NCBI RefSeq assembly: GCF_024385505.1
Contig: NZ_JANFLT010000005.1
Coordinates: 620,001-684,000 of the forward strand
Origin: Arthrobacter zhaoxinii
Lineage (GTDB): Bacteria > Actinomycetota > Actinomycetes > Actinomycetales > Micrococcaceae
Direction: 5' to 3'
DNA length: 64,000 bases
In this document: positions 10,178 to 19,152 of the stretch, one piece after another
Layout: every line of letters begins with the position of its first letter
Position numbering within the stretch: position 1 is the first letter of the stretch
Made by a program: the position numbers and the translations under genes
The notes under the pieces: model-generated
Seen by the model: only the letters and a program-made list of their open reading frames with translations
What the model was told of the DNA's origin: nothing
Databases searched by the model: none

Positions 10178-11958
10178 GGACTCCGAACCCCGCTGAAACA
10201 GCAGGCAGCGGCCGGATCACCCGGGTCAGCGGACCACTCGTGGAAGTCAGCGGGCTGCCCGGGCTGTCCATGCTCGAGGTGGTCAACATCGGGCCCGACG
10301 GCATCGCCGCGCAGGCGGTATCCATCAACGGAGACGAAGCCACGCTGCAGGCCTACGAATACACCGGCGGACTGAAGGCCGGCGACCGCGCCGAGCGGAC
10401 CGGACACCAACTGGCCGGACTGCTGGGGCCGGGGCTGCTGGGCACGGTCTTCGACGGGCTGCTGCGTCCGCTCTCCTCCGCTCCCCTGTGGCTCACGCAG
10501 GAGCGGCAGAGTTCGGCCGAAGACCCGGCGGTGCTGGAGACCCTGTGGGAGTTTGCGCCCTCGGTCACGGTCGGCGACACCGTGCGGGCCGGTCAGGTCC
10601 TCGGGACCGTGCCCGGAGTGGGGACGGTCGAGTTCCGGGTGCTGGCACCGCCGTCGGTCTCCGGGGAGGTGACGTGGCTGGCCGAAGGCAAGGTCCGGCC
10701 GCTGGACCCCGTGGCCCGGATCGGCGGCGTGGAGGTGCCCCTGGCGCAGCGCTGGCCGGTGCACACTCCCCGGCCCTTCGGCGAGCGCATCACCGATGTG
10801 GTGCCGCTGCAGACGGGGCAGCGGGTCCTGGATCTGCTGTTCCCGGTTCCCCGCGGCGCCGCGGCCGCTGTCCCCGGCGGCTTCGGCACCGGCAAGACCC
10901 TCACCCTGCAGCAGATCGCCAAGTGGTCCAACGCGGACGTGATTGTCTATGTGGGCTGCGGCGAGCGCGGCAACGAGATGGCCGACGTCCTCGAAGGACT
11001 CTCCGGACTGGACGACCCCCGCACCGGCGGCAAGCTGATTGACCGGACCGTCATCATCGCCAACACCTCCAACATGCCCATGATGGCCCGGGAAGCCTCC
11101 ATTGCCACCGGCGTCACCGTGGCAGAGTTCTTCCGCGACATGGGTTACGACGCCGTCGTGATTGCCGATTCCACCTCCCGCTGGGCCGAGGCGCTGCGCG
11201 AGTTCGCCAACCGCAACGGCGACCTCCCCGCGGAGGAAGGCTATCCGGCCTCCCTCGCCAGCGAACTGGCCGCGTTCTACGAGCGGGCCGCCCGGGTGCG
11301 CACCCTGGGCGGGGCGACGGCGTCGGTCACCGTGATCGGGGCGGTCTCCCCTCCCGGCGGCGACATGAGCGAACCGGTCACCACCGGCACCCAGCGCTTT
11401 GTCCGTTCCCTGTGGCTGCTGGACCGGGACCTGGCCTACTCCCGGCACTACCCCGCGGTCAGCTGGCGCGGTTCCTTCTCCCGCGACGCCGAGTCCCTGG
11501 GCCGCTGGTACGCCGCCCACGGGGATCCGCAGTGGGCGCAGCGCCGGGCGCAGGCCTCCCTGCTCCTGGCGGAGGCTGACCGGCTGACCGCCCTGGCGGA
11601 AATCATCGGTGCTTCCTCCCTCCCGGGACACGAGCAGATGGTCCTGCTGGGCGGGCGGCTGCTGCGCGACGGGGTGCTGCTGCAGAACGCGCTCAGCCCC
11701 AATGACGGCTACAGCTCGGCCGGGAAGGGCGCCGCCCTGCTGCAGGCCGTGCTGGACGTGGTGGAAACCTGCCAGACCCTCGTGGCGCGCGGAGTGCCGC
11801 CGGCCGACGTCGACCGTTACGACTTCACCCCAGTCCTGCGCCTGCGCGAGGACACCGGGCCCACAGACGCCGCCGGTGTGGAGGAGCGCGGCCGGGCCTT
11901 TGTGCGGCACCTGACCGAGACCCTGGACCAGCCGGCGACAGGAGATGCGAATGGCTAG
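10162..11958 (+). CDS. atpA: V/A-type ATPase catalytic subunit A
   Basis: A 598-residue catalytic subunit, the usual length. Walker A is GGFGTGKT near residue 238; the catalytic glutamate lies in GCGERGNEM; Walker B-like VVIADSTSRWAEALRE follows. The non-homologous insertion of A subunits (about residues 110-180) is present, which separates V/A-type from F-type beta subunits. The AGGEGYPASLASELAAFYERAARV block (written here as its key residues EEGYPASL and FYERAARV) is the family signature. It starts 16 bp inside subunit E. Confidence 0.95.
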   Translation: MARRVRTPNPAETAGSGRITRVSGPLVEVSGLPGLSMLEVVNIGPDGIAAQAVSINGDEATLQAYEYTGGLKAGDRAERTGHQLAGLLGPGLLGTVFDGLLRPLSSAPLWLTQERQSSAEDPAVLETLWEFAPSVTVGDTVRAGQVLGTVPGVGTVEFRVLAPPSVSGEVTWLAEGKVRPLDPVARIGGVEVPLAQRWPVHTPRPFGERITDVVPLQTGQRVLDLLFPVPRGAAAAVPGGFGTGKTLTLQQIAKWSNADVIVYVGCGERGNEMADVLEGLSGLDDPRTGGKLIDRTVIIANTSNMPMMAREASIATGVTVAEFFRDMGYDAVVIADSTSRWAEALREFANRNGDLPAEEGYPASLASELAAFYERAARVRTLGGATASVTVIGAVSPPGGDMSEPVTTGTQRFVRSLWLLDRDLAYSRHYPAVSWRGSFSRDAESLGRWYAAHGDPQWAQRRAQASLLLAEADRLTALAEIIGASSLPGHEQMVLLGGRLLRDGVLLQNALSPNDGYSSAGKGAALLQAVLDVVETCQTLVARGVPPADVDRYDFTPVLRLREDTGPTDAAGVEERGRAFVRHLTETLDQPATGDANG

Positions 11959-13333
11959 CAGCAACCGGGCGCGGGTGGGCCACAGCGATGTGCGGGAACT
12001 GCGCGGACCACTGCTGGTCCTCGGGGACACGGAGGGCGTGGGCTGGGACGAGTTCGCCACGGTCGACGTCGAAGGCTCGGCCCAGCGGCACGGGCTGGTG
12101 CTGGAGGTCGACGGTGACGAAACAACCCTGCAGGTACTCGAAGGCACCGAGGGGATGGCGCTGGGCGGGGTGGAAGTCCGGTTCTCCGGCCGGCCGCTGG
12201 CGGTGCCGGTGGGCACCGGGTGGCTGGGCCGGGTCTGCAACGGGCGGGGTGAGCCGCTCGACGGCGGTCCGCCGGTCACGGCGGAGACCAGTTCACCGGT
12301 GAGCGGCTGGCCGCTGAACCCGGTGTACCGTGAACCGCCGCAGGACCCGGTGATTACCGGCATTTCCGTGGTGGACGCCCTCACCACCCTGGTCCGCGGG
12401 CAGAAGCTGCCGATCTTCTCCATCCCCGGGCTGCCGCACCTGACCCTGGCCACGCAGATCGCCGCGCAGGCCACCGTGTCCTCCGGGCGGGCCTTCCGGG
12501 TGGTATTCGCCGCCATGGGGATGACCCACGCCGATATCGCCTATATCCGTGACCGGCTGGAGGAACGCTCCGCGGCCGGTGAACTGGTGCTGCTGCTGAA
12601 CGCCGCCGACGATCCGGTGATCGAACGCATCCTCACCCCGCGCATTGCGCTCACCATCGCGGAGTCCCTGGCCTATGACGACGGGTCGGACGTGCTGGTA
12701 GTGATGTCGGACATGACCAGCTACGCCGAGGCGGTGCGCGAGGTGTCCGCGGCCCGCCGGGAGATCCCGGCCCGGCGGGGCTACCCTGGCTACCTCTACA
12801 GCGACCTGGCCACCCTGTACGAACGCTGCGGACGAGTCCGGGGACGGGAGGGGTCGGTGACCGTCGTGCCGGTGCTGACCATGCCCGCCGGGGACATCAC
12901 CCACCCGGTGCCGGACCTGACCGGTTACATCACAGAGGGGCAGGTGGTGCTCGACGGCGACATCGACGCCCGCGGCATCTACCCGCCGGTGGACGTGCTC
13001 TCCTCGCTGTCACGGCTGATGCGCAGCGGCGCCGGCCGGGGCCGGACCCGGGAGGACCACCTCGACGTCGCGGCCCAGATCCTCTCCGCCATGGCCCGCG
13101 CCCGGTCGGCTGCGGAACTGGCCGAACTCGTGGGGGCCGCCGCGCTGAGCGAAACCGACAAGGCCTACATCGAGTTCCGGACCGTGGTGGAGAAGGAACT
13201 GCTCAACCAGGGACGGGACGAGCTGCGCACCCTGGAGCAGACCCTGGACCTGGCCTGGCAGGCGCTGTCCCTGCTGCCGCGGCGTGAACTGACCATGCTG
13301 TCCGGCGAGTTCCTGGACCGGTACCTGCCGTGA
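11951..13333 (+). CDS. atpB: V/A-type ATPase regulatory subunit B
   Basis: A 460-residue nucleotide-binding but non-catalytic subunit B. I chose the ATG at 11951, six bases after an AGGAG site, rather than the ATG at 11945. Signatures: GISVVDALTTLVRGQKLPIFSIPGLPH with the Walker lysine region degenerate, as expected, then MSDMTSYAEAVREVSAARREIPARRGYPGYLYSDLATLYERCGR (cited as MTSYAEA and LYERCGR). It overlaps subunit A by 8 bp and subunit D by 4 bp, implying translational coupling of the head subunits. Confidence 0.95.
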   Translation: MASSNRARVGHSDVRELRGPLLVLGDTEGVGWDEFATVDVEGSAQRHGLVLEVDGDETTLQVLEGTEGMALGGVEVRFSGRPLAVPVGTGWLGRVCNGRGEPLDGGPPVTAETSSPVSGWPLNPVYREPPQDPVITGISVVDALTTLVRGQKLPIFSIPGLPHLTLATQIAAQATVSSGRAFRVVFAAMGMTHADIAYIRDRLEERSAAGELVLLLNAADDPVIERILTPRIALTIAESLAYDDGSDVLVVMSDMTSYAEAVREVSAARREIPARRGYPGYLYSDLATLYERCGRVRGREGSVTVVPVLTMPAGDITHPVPDLTGYITEGQVVLDGDIDARGIYPPVDVLSSLSRLMRSGAGRGRTREDHLDVAAQILSAMARARSAAELAELVGAAALSETDKAYIEFRTVVEKELLNQGRDELRTLEQTLDLAWQALSLLPRRELTMLSGEFLDRYLP

Positions 13334-13929
13334 GCGGGTTCCGGTCCGGCGGCAGCCGGGCCGAGCGGTCCGAAGTGCAGCGGCGGCTCGCCACGGCCCG
13401 GCGCGGAGCCGAGCTGCTGGACCGGAAGCAGCGCATCCTGCAGGCCGCCATCGACGGACTGCAGGAGCAGGCTGACGCCGGCATCCGTGCCTGGGAGACC
13501 GCCGCCCGGACGGCAGCGGTGTGGCTGCAGCGCAGCACCGGGCTGGACGGTGCGGACCGGCTGCTGGAGGCCGCGCCGCCGGACCCTGCCGTCGCCGTCG
13601 TGCAGTGGGGCGGGGCCATGGGCATCTCCTATCCCGAGTCTGCGTCCTGCACGGTGCCGCCCGCCCCGCCGCCGGGCGGCAGTTCCGCCCTGGCGTATAC
13701 GGCTGCGGCGCACCGGACGGCACTGGAGGCGGCCGTGTCCGCTGCGGCCGGGCAACGGGCCCTGCTGCTGGTATCGGAGGAACTCGCCGCCACACGCACC
13801 CGGCAGCGGGCTGTGGAGAACCGGTGGATCCCCCGGCTGGAGGAACAGCTGACCGCCATCGAACGCCGGATTGCCGAACAGGAACTGGAGGAGAGCCTGC
13901 GGCTGCGCTGGGCCGCCGGGCTGATGTGA
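13330..13929 (+). CDS. V/A-type ATPase subunit D (central shaft)
   Basis: A 199-residue subunit D starting at GTG. It should form the antiparallel coiled coil inside the catalytic head. The N-terminal helix has the family pattern (RLATARRGAELLDRKQRILQ) and the C-terminal helix holds RAVENRWIPRLEEQLTAIERRIAEQELEE (cited for NRWIPRLE, close to the conserved NALE..IP.L motif). Last gene of the ATPase operon; no clear factor-independent terminator follows. Confidence 0.85.
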   Translation: MSGFRSGGSRAERSEVQRRLATARRGAELLDRKQRILQAAIDGLQEQADAGIRAWETAARTAAVWLQRSTGLDGADRLLEAAPPDPAVAVVQWGGAMGISYPESASCTVPPAPPPGGSSALAYTAAAHRTALEAAVSAAAGQRALLLVSEELAATRTRQRAVENRWIPRLEEQLTAIERRIAEQELEESLRLRWAAGLM

Positions 13930-14009
13930 GGGCGGGAGCCCGGGGTTAGGTCCTGAGGCGTGCCAGGAGTAGATTCATGCGCGTCGGCACAGCGCAGGGG
14001 GAAGGAAAC

Positions 14010-15032
14010 ATGGGGCTCTTCACACGCGGGGATTCTCCAGCGGTACACCCGATCACGGGGTTTTGGCAGTGGTGGACCTCAGAGGGATCTGCTCGGTTCA
14101 CCGCGGCGGCGGATAGCGGAGAATGGGGCAGTCTTTCCGTGGAGATGGGCGAACGGCTGGCTGCCGTCCATCCCGATCTGGCCTGGGACACCGGCGCCGG
14201 ACGGAGAGCCCGCCATCTGCTGGCCGTCAGTTCCGACGGAGATGCGGTCCTGCGGCGGATTGCGGAACAGTGGCTCCGTGCGGCTCCGGCGGCAGACGAC
14301 GCGTGGGAATACGCGGCCGCCCGGCAACCCGTTCCCGGTGTCAGCGGCCAGGCCCTCATGATCGACGGTTATCGCCTGGATGCCGGTGATGTCCGTTTCC
14401 GTATTTCGGAGGATCCCGGCGGGCAACGGCTCAACCTCGAGGTGCATCATCCGGTGTTCCCTGACCTGCCCGAAGGCGTCCCGCTGCAGGTCTCTTTCCT
14501 GATCCTCGACTGGATTCTTGGTGAGGACGGAGTGGAGCGATGGGTGGGTGCCGTCGATACAAGCACCAACGGGGCAACCGCAACGGCCACAGTGTCCGAT
14601 CTTGCTGCAGCGGCCAAGGCTCTCGCGGACCGGGAACGAGGCGGAACCTGGGTCCTGATGGAGGCCGTGACGCCCGCCGGGGAAAGGGTCATGGCCAAAG
14701 CCCGCCGGCCGCTGCGCTGGATCGATTACCCGATGTTCGACCTCCACACCGAGGTGCGCCTCACCTACAGCGATTACCAGGACGACGGCCTGCCCACGCA
14801 GGCATCCCTGGACCTCCTCCGCCGAGCCGAGGACGGGATCTCTGCCGCACTCGGAACCCGCGGGATCCTGGTGGCCCAGGAGACGGCAGCCGGCACGCGG
14901 GTGCTGCACTATTACTCCGACTCCGAGGACCAAAACAGCGGCGCGGTAATCGAGACTGCGGCCCGTGCTGCCGGCGGGGACACCCGGCACCTCCCCGACC
15001 CGGGCTGGAAGCACATGCGTAAATTCTCCTGA
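14010..15032 (+). CDS. DUF695-like protein
   Basis: A 340-residue protein. The ATG at 14010 follows a GGGGGAAGGAA ribosome site, better than the open upstream ATG at 13977. The C-terminal third (VRLTYSDYQDDGLPTQ, then LRRAEDGISAALG, then GTRVLHYYSDSED) has the pattern of the DUF695 family, whose function is unknown. The first two thirds (GFWQWWTSEGSARF, VHHPVFPDLP) look like a separate alpha/beta domain also found next to DUF695. Soluble, no signal. The gene follows the ATPase operon by 80 bp but shows no functional link to it. Confidence 0.65.
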   Translation: MGLFTRGDSPAVHPITGFWQWWTSEGSARFTAAADSGEWGSLSVEMGERLAAVHPDLAWDTGAGRRARHLLAVSSDGDAVLRRIAEQWLRAAPAADDAWEYAAARQPVPGVSGQALMIDGYRLDAGDVRFRISEDPGGQRLNLEVHHPVFPDLPEGVPLQVSFLILDWILGEDGVERWVGAVDTSTNGATATATVSDLAAAAKALADRERGGTWVLMEAVTPAGERVMAKARRPLRWIDYPMFDLHTEVRLTYSDYQDDGLPTQASLDLLRRAEDGISAALGTRGILVAQETAAGTRVLHYYSDSEDQNSGAVIETAARAAGGDTRHLPDPGWKHMRKFS

Positions 15033-15041
15033 AGAAGCGGG

Positions 15042-15710
15042 TCAGGGCCTAAAAGCCACGGCGCGTACGGGCGAGCCGTCCAGTCCCTCCAGCCGCAGGG
15101 GCAGCGCCGAGAACCACGGGTCCGGCACCGGCACCGCGTCCAGGCGAGTCAGGTTCTCGACGATCCCGCCCCCGGCACCCAGAAACACATTGTGGAACGG
15201 CAGGAACGGTCCGCTCTGGGACTGTCCGGGGACCGCCGGTCCGGGCGTTGGATCGGGGTTGAGGGTATCGACGCCGACCAGCCGCACCCCGGCCGCCACC
15301 AGACGCTCGGCGATCCCGGCATCGAAGGTCGGATGCTCCAGGTAGGCGGGCGTATCGAAGTGCCGGGACCAGCCCGTGGAGAACAGCACGATGGTTCCGG
15401 GCAGCAGGTTTTCCAGCTGTCCGCTCACGTCTTCCCAGCGGAGGACGGCATGGGCGGCAGGCTCCGGCAGGGAAACGATCCGCGCCGGGCCCATCAGTGC
15501 CTCCAAGGGCATCGCGTCTACTGGCGCGCCGCCCGGCACGGTATGCAGCGGCGCGTCCAGGTGGGTTCCGGAGTGGCTGCCCAGGTGCAGCTGCGCCACG
15601 GCGAAGCCGTCCGCGGCCACGGTGGCGGCGCTGCGCAGCTCCACGGACGGGTCGCCCGGGAACACCTGCATTCCGGTGCGGACCGGATGGCTGAGGTCAA
15701 CAACCTGCAT
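15042..15710 (-). CDS. Cyclase family protein (kynurenine-formamidase-like hydrolase)
   Basis: A 222-residue metal-dependent hydrolase. The signature HSGTHLDAPLH supplies the metal-binding His and Asp residues of the cyclase/KynB family. Family members cleave formyl-kynurenine, isatin and related cyclic or formylated compounds. It begins 3 bp after the NCS1 transporter stop, so it is the last gene of a three-gene minus-strand operon (NTF2-like, transporter, cyclase). The operon suggests uptake and ring opening or deformylation of a nitrogen-containing compound; the exact substrate is not readable. Confidence 0.8.
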   Translation of the reverse strand: MQVVDLSHPVRTGMQVFPGDPSVELRSAATVAADGFAVAQLHLGSHSGTHLDAPLHTVPGGAPVDAMPLEALMGPARIVSLPEPAAHAVLRWEDVSGQLENLLPGTIVLFSTGWSRHFDTPAYLEHPTFDAGIAERLVAAGVRLVGVDTLNPDPTPGPAVPGQSQSGPFLPFHNVFLGAGGGIVENLTRLDAVPVPDPWFSALPLRLEGLDGSPVRAVAFRP

Positions 15711-15713
15711 CGG

Positions 15714-17129
15714 CTAGACCGCTCCGCCGGCTGCGGCTGCCGGGGCGGTCTCGCTGAGGTGCAGGGACTGCGGCCGGCCCTTGACCACGCGGCCGGTCAC
15801 CGCACACCAGCCGAGGTAGAGCACAAAGGTGACCGCGAAGGTGGGGATAGTGGCTCCGAGCGGGCTGGGCAGCACATAGGTCAGCAGCACGGAGGCACCC
15901 GCGCCCACCAGCCAGGCCGCCAGTGCCGCCGCGTTGACACCGCTCCGGAACCAGTACCGACCTCCGTCGCCGCGCAGGATGTCCGCGCTGTACGAACGCT
16001 TCTGCACTACGTAATAGTCCGCGATCATCACCGCGAAGACAGGAATGAACAGGGCGCCGATGACGGTCAGGAAGGACGTGAAGCTGTCCAGCAGGCCCAG
16101 CCAGGTGGAACCGAGGATGGACACGGCACCCAGAACGAGGGCCGTGGGCAGGAAACGGATCCGCCGGGACGGCACCATGTTCACCACCGAGGAGACCATG
16201 CCGTACACCACCATGGTGTTGGTGGCCATGACGGACAGGAAAATCACCACGGCCAGCGGTGCACCGAAGATCCCTACGATCAGGGCCGGATCGAAGCCCA
16301 CCGCTTCGCCGCCGTCGAGCACCACATAGCCGATGGCGGTGGCCCCCAGCGCCATGGCCAGAACTGTCGAGACCACGTAGCCGACGGCTGAGCCGGCCAC
16401 GCCGGCGGTCTGTGACTTGGCCAAGCGGTTGAACTCGGCGGAGAGAACGGTCCAGGAGATGGCCGTGGCAATGACGACGTCGAGCACCGAGATCGCGGAC
16501 ATCCCGGCGGCGGCGTCCCGGGGAATGGCGGCGAAGTCCGCCACCGGGAATTCCCGGAACGCGACCGTGAAGACGTAGGCCATGATGGCCAGGATGACCA
16601 GGGCCAGCCACGGCTCCACCCGGGCAATGCCCTTATGGCCGAAGATGGCCAGGGCCACCACCAGCAGCTGGCAGAGCACGGAGAAGAGGACCGGACTGGA
16701 GAACCCGGTGGCGCGTTCCACCAGGAAATTCACGGTCACCCCGGCAAGCATTGCCTGCACCCAGCTCCAGCCCATGAGGATGACCACGTTCGCGGCCACG
16801 GGCAGGAACGAGCCGCGCAGCCCGAAGGACCCCTTGGTCAGGGACATGGTGGGCAGGCCGGTGCGGGTGCCCATGTTGCCCACCAGCACCAGCACGGCGC
16901 CGCCGATGAGGGTGCCCAGGACGATCATGCCCAGGGCCATGGGCCAGCTGACTCCCGGAACGAAGAGGGTTCCGGTGAGCAGGGTGGTGACCACCAGGTT
17001 GGCGGCCAGCCAGATCATGCCGATGCGTCCGACGCCGAGGGTGCCGCGGAGCGGGCCGTAGCCCTCGGCGTCCTTATCAAGGCGGCGGGACAGACGGGTC
17101 CAGGCGGACGGCTGCGCGGTTGCGGACAT
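15714..17129 (-). CDS. NCS1-family nucleobase:cation symporter-like permease
   Basis: A 471-residue membrane protein with about 12 hydrophobic segments. The family signature appears at the start: a soluble N-terminus, GPLRGTLGVGRIGMIWLAANLVV, and then MTLG-like GTLIGGAVLVLVGNMGTRTGLPTMSLTKGSFGLRGSF (cited for MGTRTGLPTM), the signature of cytosine/purine/allantoin/hydantoin NCS1 transporters. A strong AAGGGGAT ribosome site precedes the ATG. It sits between an NTF2-like gene and a cyclase in one operon and should import their substrate. Confidence 0.85.
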   Translation of the reverse strand: MSATAQPSAWTRLSRRLDKDAEGYGPLRGTLGVGRIGMIWLAANLVVTTLLTGTLFVPGVSWPMALGMIVLGTLIGGAVLVLVGNMGTRTGLPTMSLTKGSFGLRGSFLPVAANVVILMGWSWVQAMLAGVTVNFLVERATGFSSPVLFSVLCQLLVVALAIFGHKGIARVEPWLALVILAIMAYVFTVAFREFPVADFAAIPRDAAAGMSAISVLDVVIATAISWTVLSAEFNRLAKSQTAGVAGSAVGYVVSTVLAMALGATAIGYVVLDGGEAVGFDPALIVGIFGAPLAVVIFLSVMATNTMVVYGMVSSVVNMVPSRRIRFLPTALVLGAVSILGSTWLGLLDSFTSFLTVIGALFIPVFAVMIADYYVVQKRSYSADILRGDGGRYWFRSGVNAAALAAWLVGAGASVLLTYVLPSPLGATIPTFAVTFVLYLGWCAVTGRVVKGRPQSLHLSETAPAAAAGGAV

Positions 17130-17138
17130 CGGATCCCC

Positions 17139-17642
17139 TTAGGCGACGACGACGACGGGCGTGGCGCCGGCGTCGGCACCCGCATCGGCACCGGCGGCGG
17201 CACCCGCATCGGCCGGCTCGAGACTGAAGCCGGGGTCCGGCACCGGGGAAAGATGCTCGTGGACTGCCAGGATCTGATCCCCGGACCGGGTGAAGACGAT
17301 GGTTTCCCGTTCCCGGGTGGTCTCCGTGGCACCGGGCGTGCCGGCCGTTGTCAGCACCGTGTGGCTGAACACCGCGCTGGTGCCGTACACCTGCACATGC
17401 GCATCGGTACTCTCACACGCCGTGACGGACCAGCCGTCGGCGAGCCAGAACGCCCAGAGCGCCTCGTATTCGGCCCGGCTTTCCAGCCTGGCCGGTTCCG
17501 TGTGGAAGACAAAGGTTGCCTCCGGAGCGAACGCGGCGAAGTACTCCGCCGTGTCCGTGCGCGCAAAGGCGGCGACCAGGCGTGCCGCTGCTTCGAGGAC
17601 GTCGTTTTCGGACAGGGACCGGGCCGGAGTGGGAGTATCCAT
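17139..17642 (-). CDS. NTF2-like (SnoaL-type) protein
   Basis: A 167-residue NTF2-fold protein. The pattern AAARLVAAFARTDTAEYFAAFAPEATFVFHTEP, then the YEALWAFWLADGWSV stretch and HTVLTT...ETTRERETIVF strands fits the DUF4440/SnoaL group, which includes isomerases, hydrolases and ligand-binding proteins. The last 30 residues are low complexity, Ala/Gly/Asp repeats (GADAGADAG) and a VVVVA end, unusual for the fold. First gene of the operon with the NCS1 permease; a small-molecule enzyme or sensor role is inferred. Confidence 0.75.
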   Translation of the reverse strand: MDTPTPARSLSENDVLEAAARLVAAFARTDTAEYFAAFAPEATFVFHTEPARLESRAEYEALWAFWLADGWSVTACESTDAHVQVYGTSAVFSHTVLTTAGTPGATETTRERETIVFTRSGDQILAVHEHLSPVPDPGFSLEPADAGAAAGADAGADAGATPVVVVA

Positions 17643-17751
17643 GGGCCAGCCTTTCAGAACGGGCTGCGCGCAGCCTCAGTGGGTGGGGTGTTCTTGAAGT
17701 ACGCTCCCAGAAAACAAGTGGTGCGTATTAGAAAACCTGCTCCAGTCTGAA

Positions 17752-17765
17752 GTGAGCCGGGTCAC
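17752..17765. promoter_or_regulatory. CRP-like palindrome upstream of the NCS1 operon
   Basis: GTGA at 17752-17755 and TCAC at 17762-17765 with six bases between them match the CRP/GlxR core. The flanking bases (A and G) differ from the full TGTGA/TCACA consensus. It lies about 110 bp upstream of the NTF2-like ATG and 35 bp from the thiolase stop. Might regulate uptake by carbon state; weak evidence. Confidence 0.25.
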
Positions 17766-17799
17766 GTGTCAAACGCCCGATCGTGCCGCCCCGCATCCC

Positions 17800-18966
17800 C
17801 TACAGCCTGAAGCCTTCATCCAGCCGCTCGATGATGGTGACGTTCGCCTGACCGCCTCCCTCGCACATGGTCTGCAGGCCGTAGCGCCCGCCGGTGCGCT
17901 CGAGTTCGTGCAGCAGGGTGGTCATGATCCGGGCACCGGTGGCCCCGATGGGGTGGCCCAGGGCGATGCCGCCTCCGTTGACGTTGACCTTGGCCATGTC
18001 CACGCCGAGCTCACGCTGCCAGGCGAGCACCACGGAGGCGAAGGCCTCGTTGATTTCGAGCAGGTCCATGTCCTCGATGCTCATTCCGGTCCGCTTCAGC
18101 GCATGCCTGGTTGCCTCAATGGGTGCACTGAGCATCATGACCGGATCATCTCCGCGGGCGGAAATGGAATGGATCCGGGCGCGGGGCTTCAGCCCGTAAC
18201 GGCGCACCGCGTCCTCGGAAGCGACCAGCAGGACGGCGGCGGCGTCGGAAATCTGCGACGAGGTGGCGGCGGTGAGGTGCCCGCCCTCGGCGAGCGGCGC
18301 CAAGGTGGCAATCTTCGCGCGGTCCGGATCCCGGGGACCCTCGTCGGCTGTCACACCGTTCATCGGCAGGATTTCGCGGTTAAAGCGGCCTTCGGCCTGG
18401 GCGGCGATGGCGCGCAGGTGGGATTCGACGGCGAAGTCCTCCATCTCCCCGCGGGTCAGGCCCCATTGCTTCACCATCATTTCCGCGCCGATGAACTGCG
18501 AAATCTGCTGGTTTCCATAGCGCTTTTCCCAGCCCACAGAGCCTGCAAACGGGTTCGGGAAGCCCAGTTCCTTAGCCGCGGAATTGGCAAAGGACAGCGG
18601 GACGGAGGACATGCTCTGCACGCCGCCGGCAATCACCAGGTCGCTGGTGCCGCTCATGACGGCCTGCGCCGCATAGGACACGGCCTGCTGGCCGGAGCCG
18701 CACTGACGCTCCACAGTGGTGCCGGGAACCCGTTCGGACAGCCCTGCCGCGAGCCAGGAGGTGCGGGCAATATCCATGGCCTGCGGTCCTACTTGGTCAA
18801 TGGCACCGAGGATGACTTCGTCATATTCCTCCGAGTCGATCCCGGCACGCCGGACCGTTTCGGCAATCACGTGGGCTGCAAGATCAGCGGGGTGGATGGT
18901 GCTCAGCCCACCCTTGCGCTTGCCGACGGGAGTGCGGACGGCGTCGATAATGAACGCTTCAGCCAT
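17800..18966 (-). CDS. Acetyl-CoA acyltransferase (thiolase)
   Basis: A 388-residue thiolase. The start at 18966 gives the classic N-terminus AFIIDAVRTPVGKRKGG; the frame stays open further upstream only as an antisense shadow of the regulator gene. The nucleophilic cysteine is in VERQCGSGQQAV (near residue 90), the GHPIGATGARI histidine loop and the CEGGGQANVTII second cysteine are in place. Such enzymes condense or cleave acyl-CoA in fatty-acid or branched-chain catabolism. It is divergent from the ArsR-type regulator, whose operator lies in the shared 186-bp gap. Confidence 0.92.
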   Translation of the reverse strand: MAEAFIIDAVRTPVGKRKGGLSTIHPADLAAHVIAETVRRAGIDSEEYDEVILGAIDQVGPQAMDIARTSWLAAGLSERVPGTTVERQCGSGQQAVSYAAQAVMSGTSDLVIAGGVQSMSSVPLSFANSAAKELGFPNPFAGSVGWEKRYGNQQISQFIGAEMMVKQWGLTRGEMEDFAVESHLRAIAAQAEGRFNREILPMNGVTADEGPRDPDRAKIATLAPLAEGGHLTAATSSQISDAAAVLLVASEDAVRRYGLKPRARIHSISARGDDPVMMLSAPIEATRHALKRTGMSIEDMDLLEINEAFASVVLAWQRELGVDMAKVNVNGGGIALGHPIGATGARIMTTLLHELERTGGRYGLQTMCEGGGQANVTIIERLDEGFRL

Positions 18967-19118
18967 TTTCAGGGCCTTTCGTCGTTGTAAGGCGGGGGCG
19001 GACCACGGACCAGGTGCCCGAAGCCGCTGCGTATGTGCCGTGCACCACAATAGGCGATGCGGACGCGCGGGTAACCAGACCGGCGGTATGGCCCTCGCAT
19101 TGCAATCTAAAGAACCCT

Positions 19119-19138
19119 TGCTAAAGACTCCTTTAGCA
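19119..19138. promoter_or_regulatory. Operator-like inverted repeat before the ArsR-type regulator
   Basis: TGCTAAAG (19119-19126) and CTTTAGCA (19131-19138) form a perfect 8-bp inverted repeat with a 4-bp spacer, ending 14 bp before the regulator ATG. A further direct half-site CTAAAGA occurs near 19107. This is the expected place and form for autoregulation by the dimeric winged-helix protein at 19153, and could also control the divergent thiolase. Confidence 0.55.
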
Positions 19139-19152
19139 TCTACCCTCACTCC

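Noticed and set aside
9979-12516. Very long minus-strand open frame opposite the ATPase A and B genes
   Set aside because: It is a GC-driven shadow of atpA/atpB; the translation is low complexity with no domain, while the plus strand encodes conserved motifs.
15192-16391. Plus-strand frame opposite the NCS1 permease and cyclase
   Set aside because: His/Gly/Arg-rich translation typical of GC-rich antisense frames.
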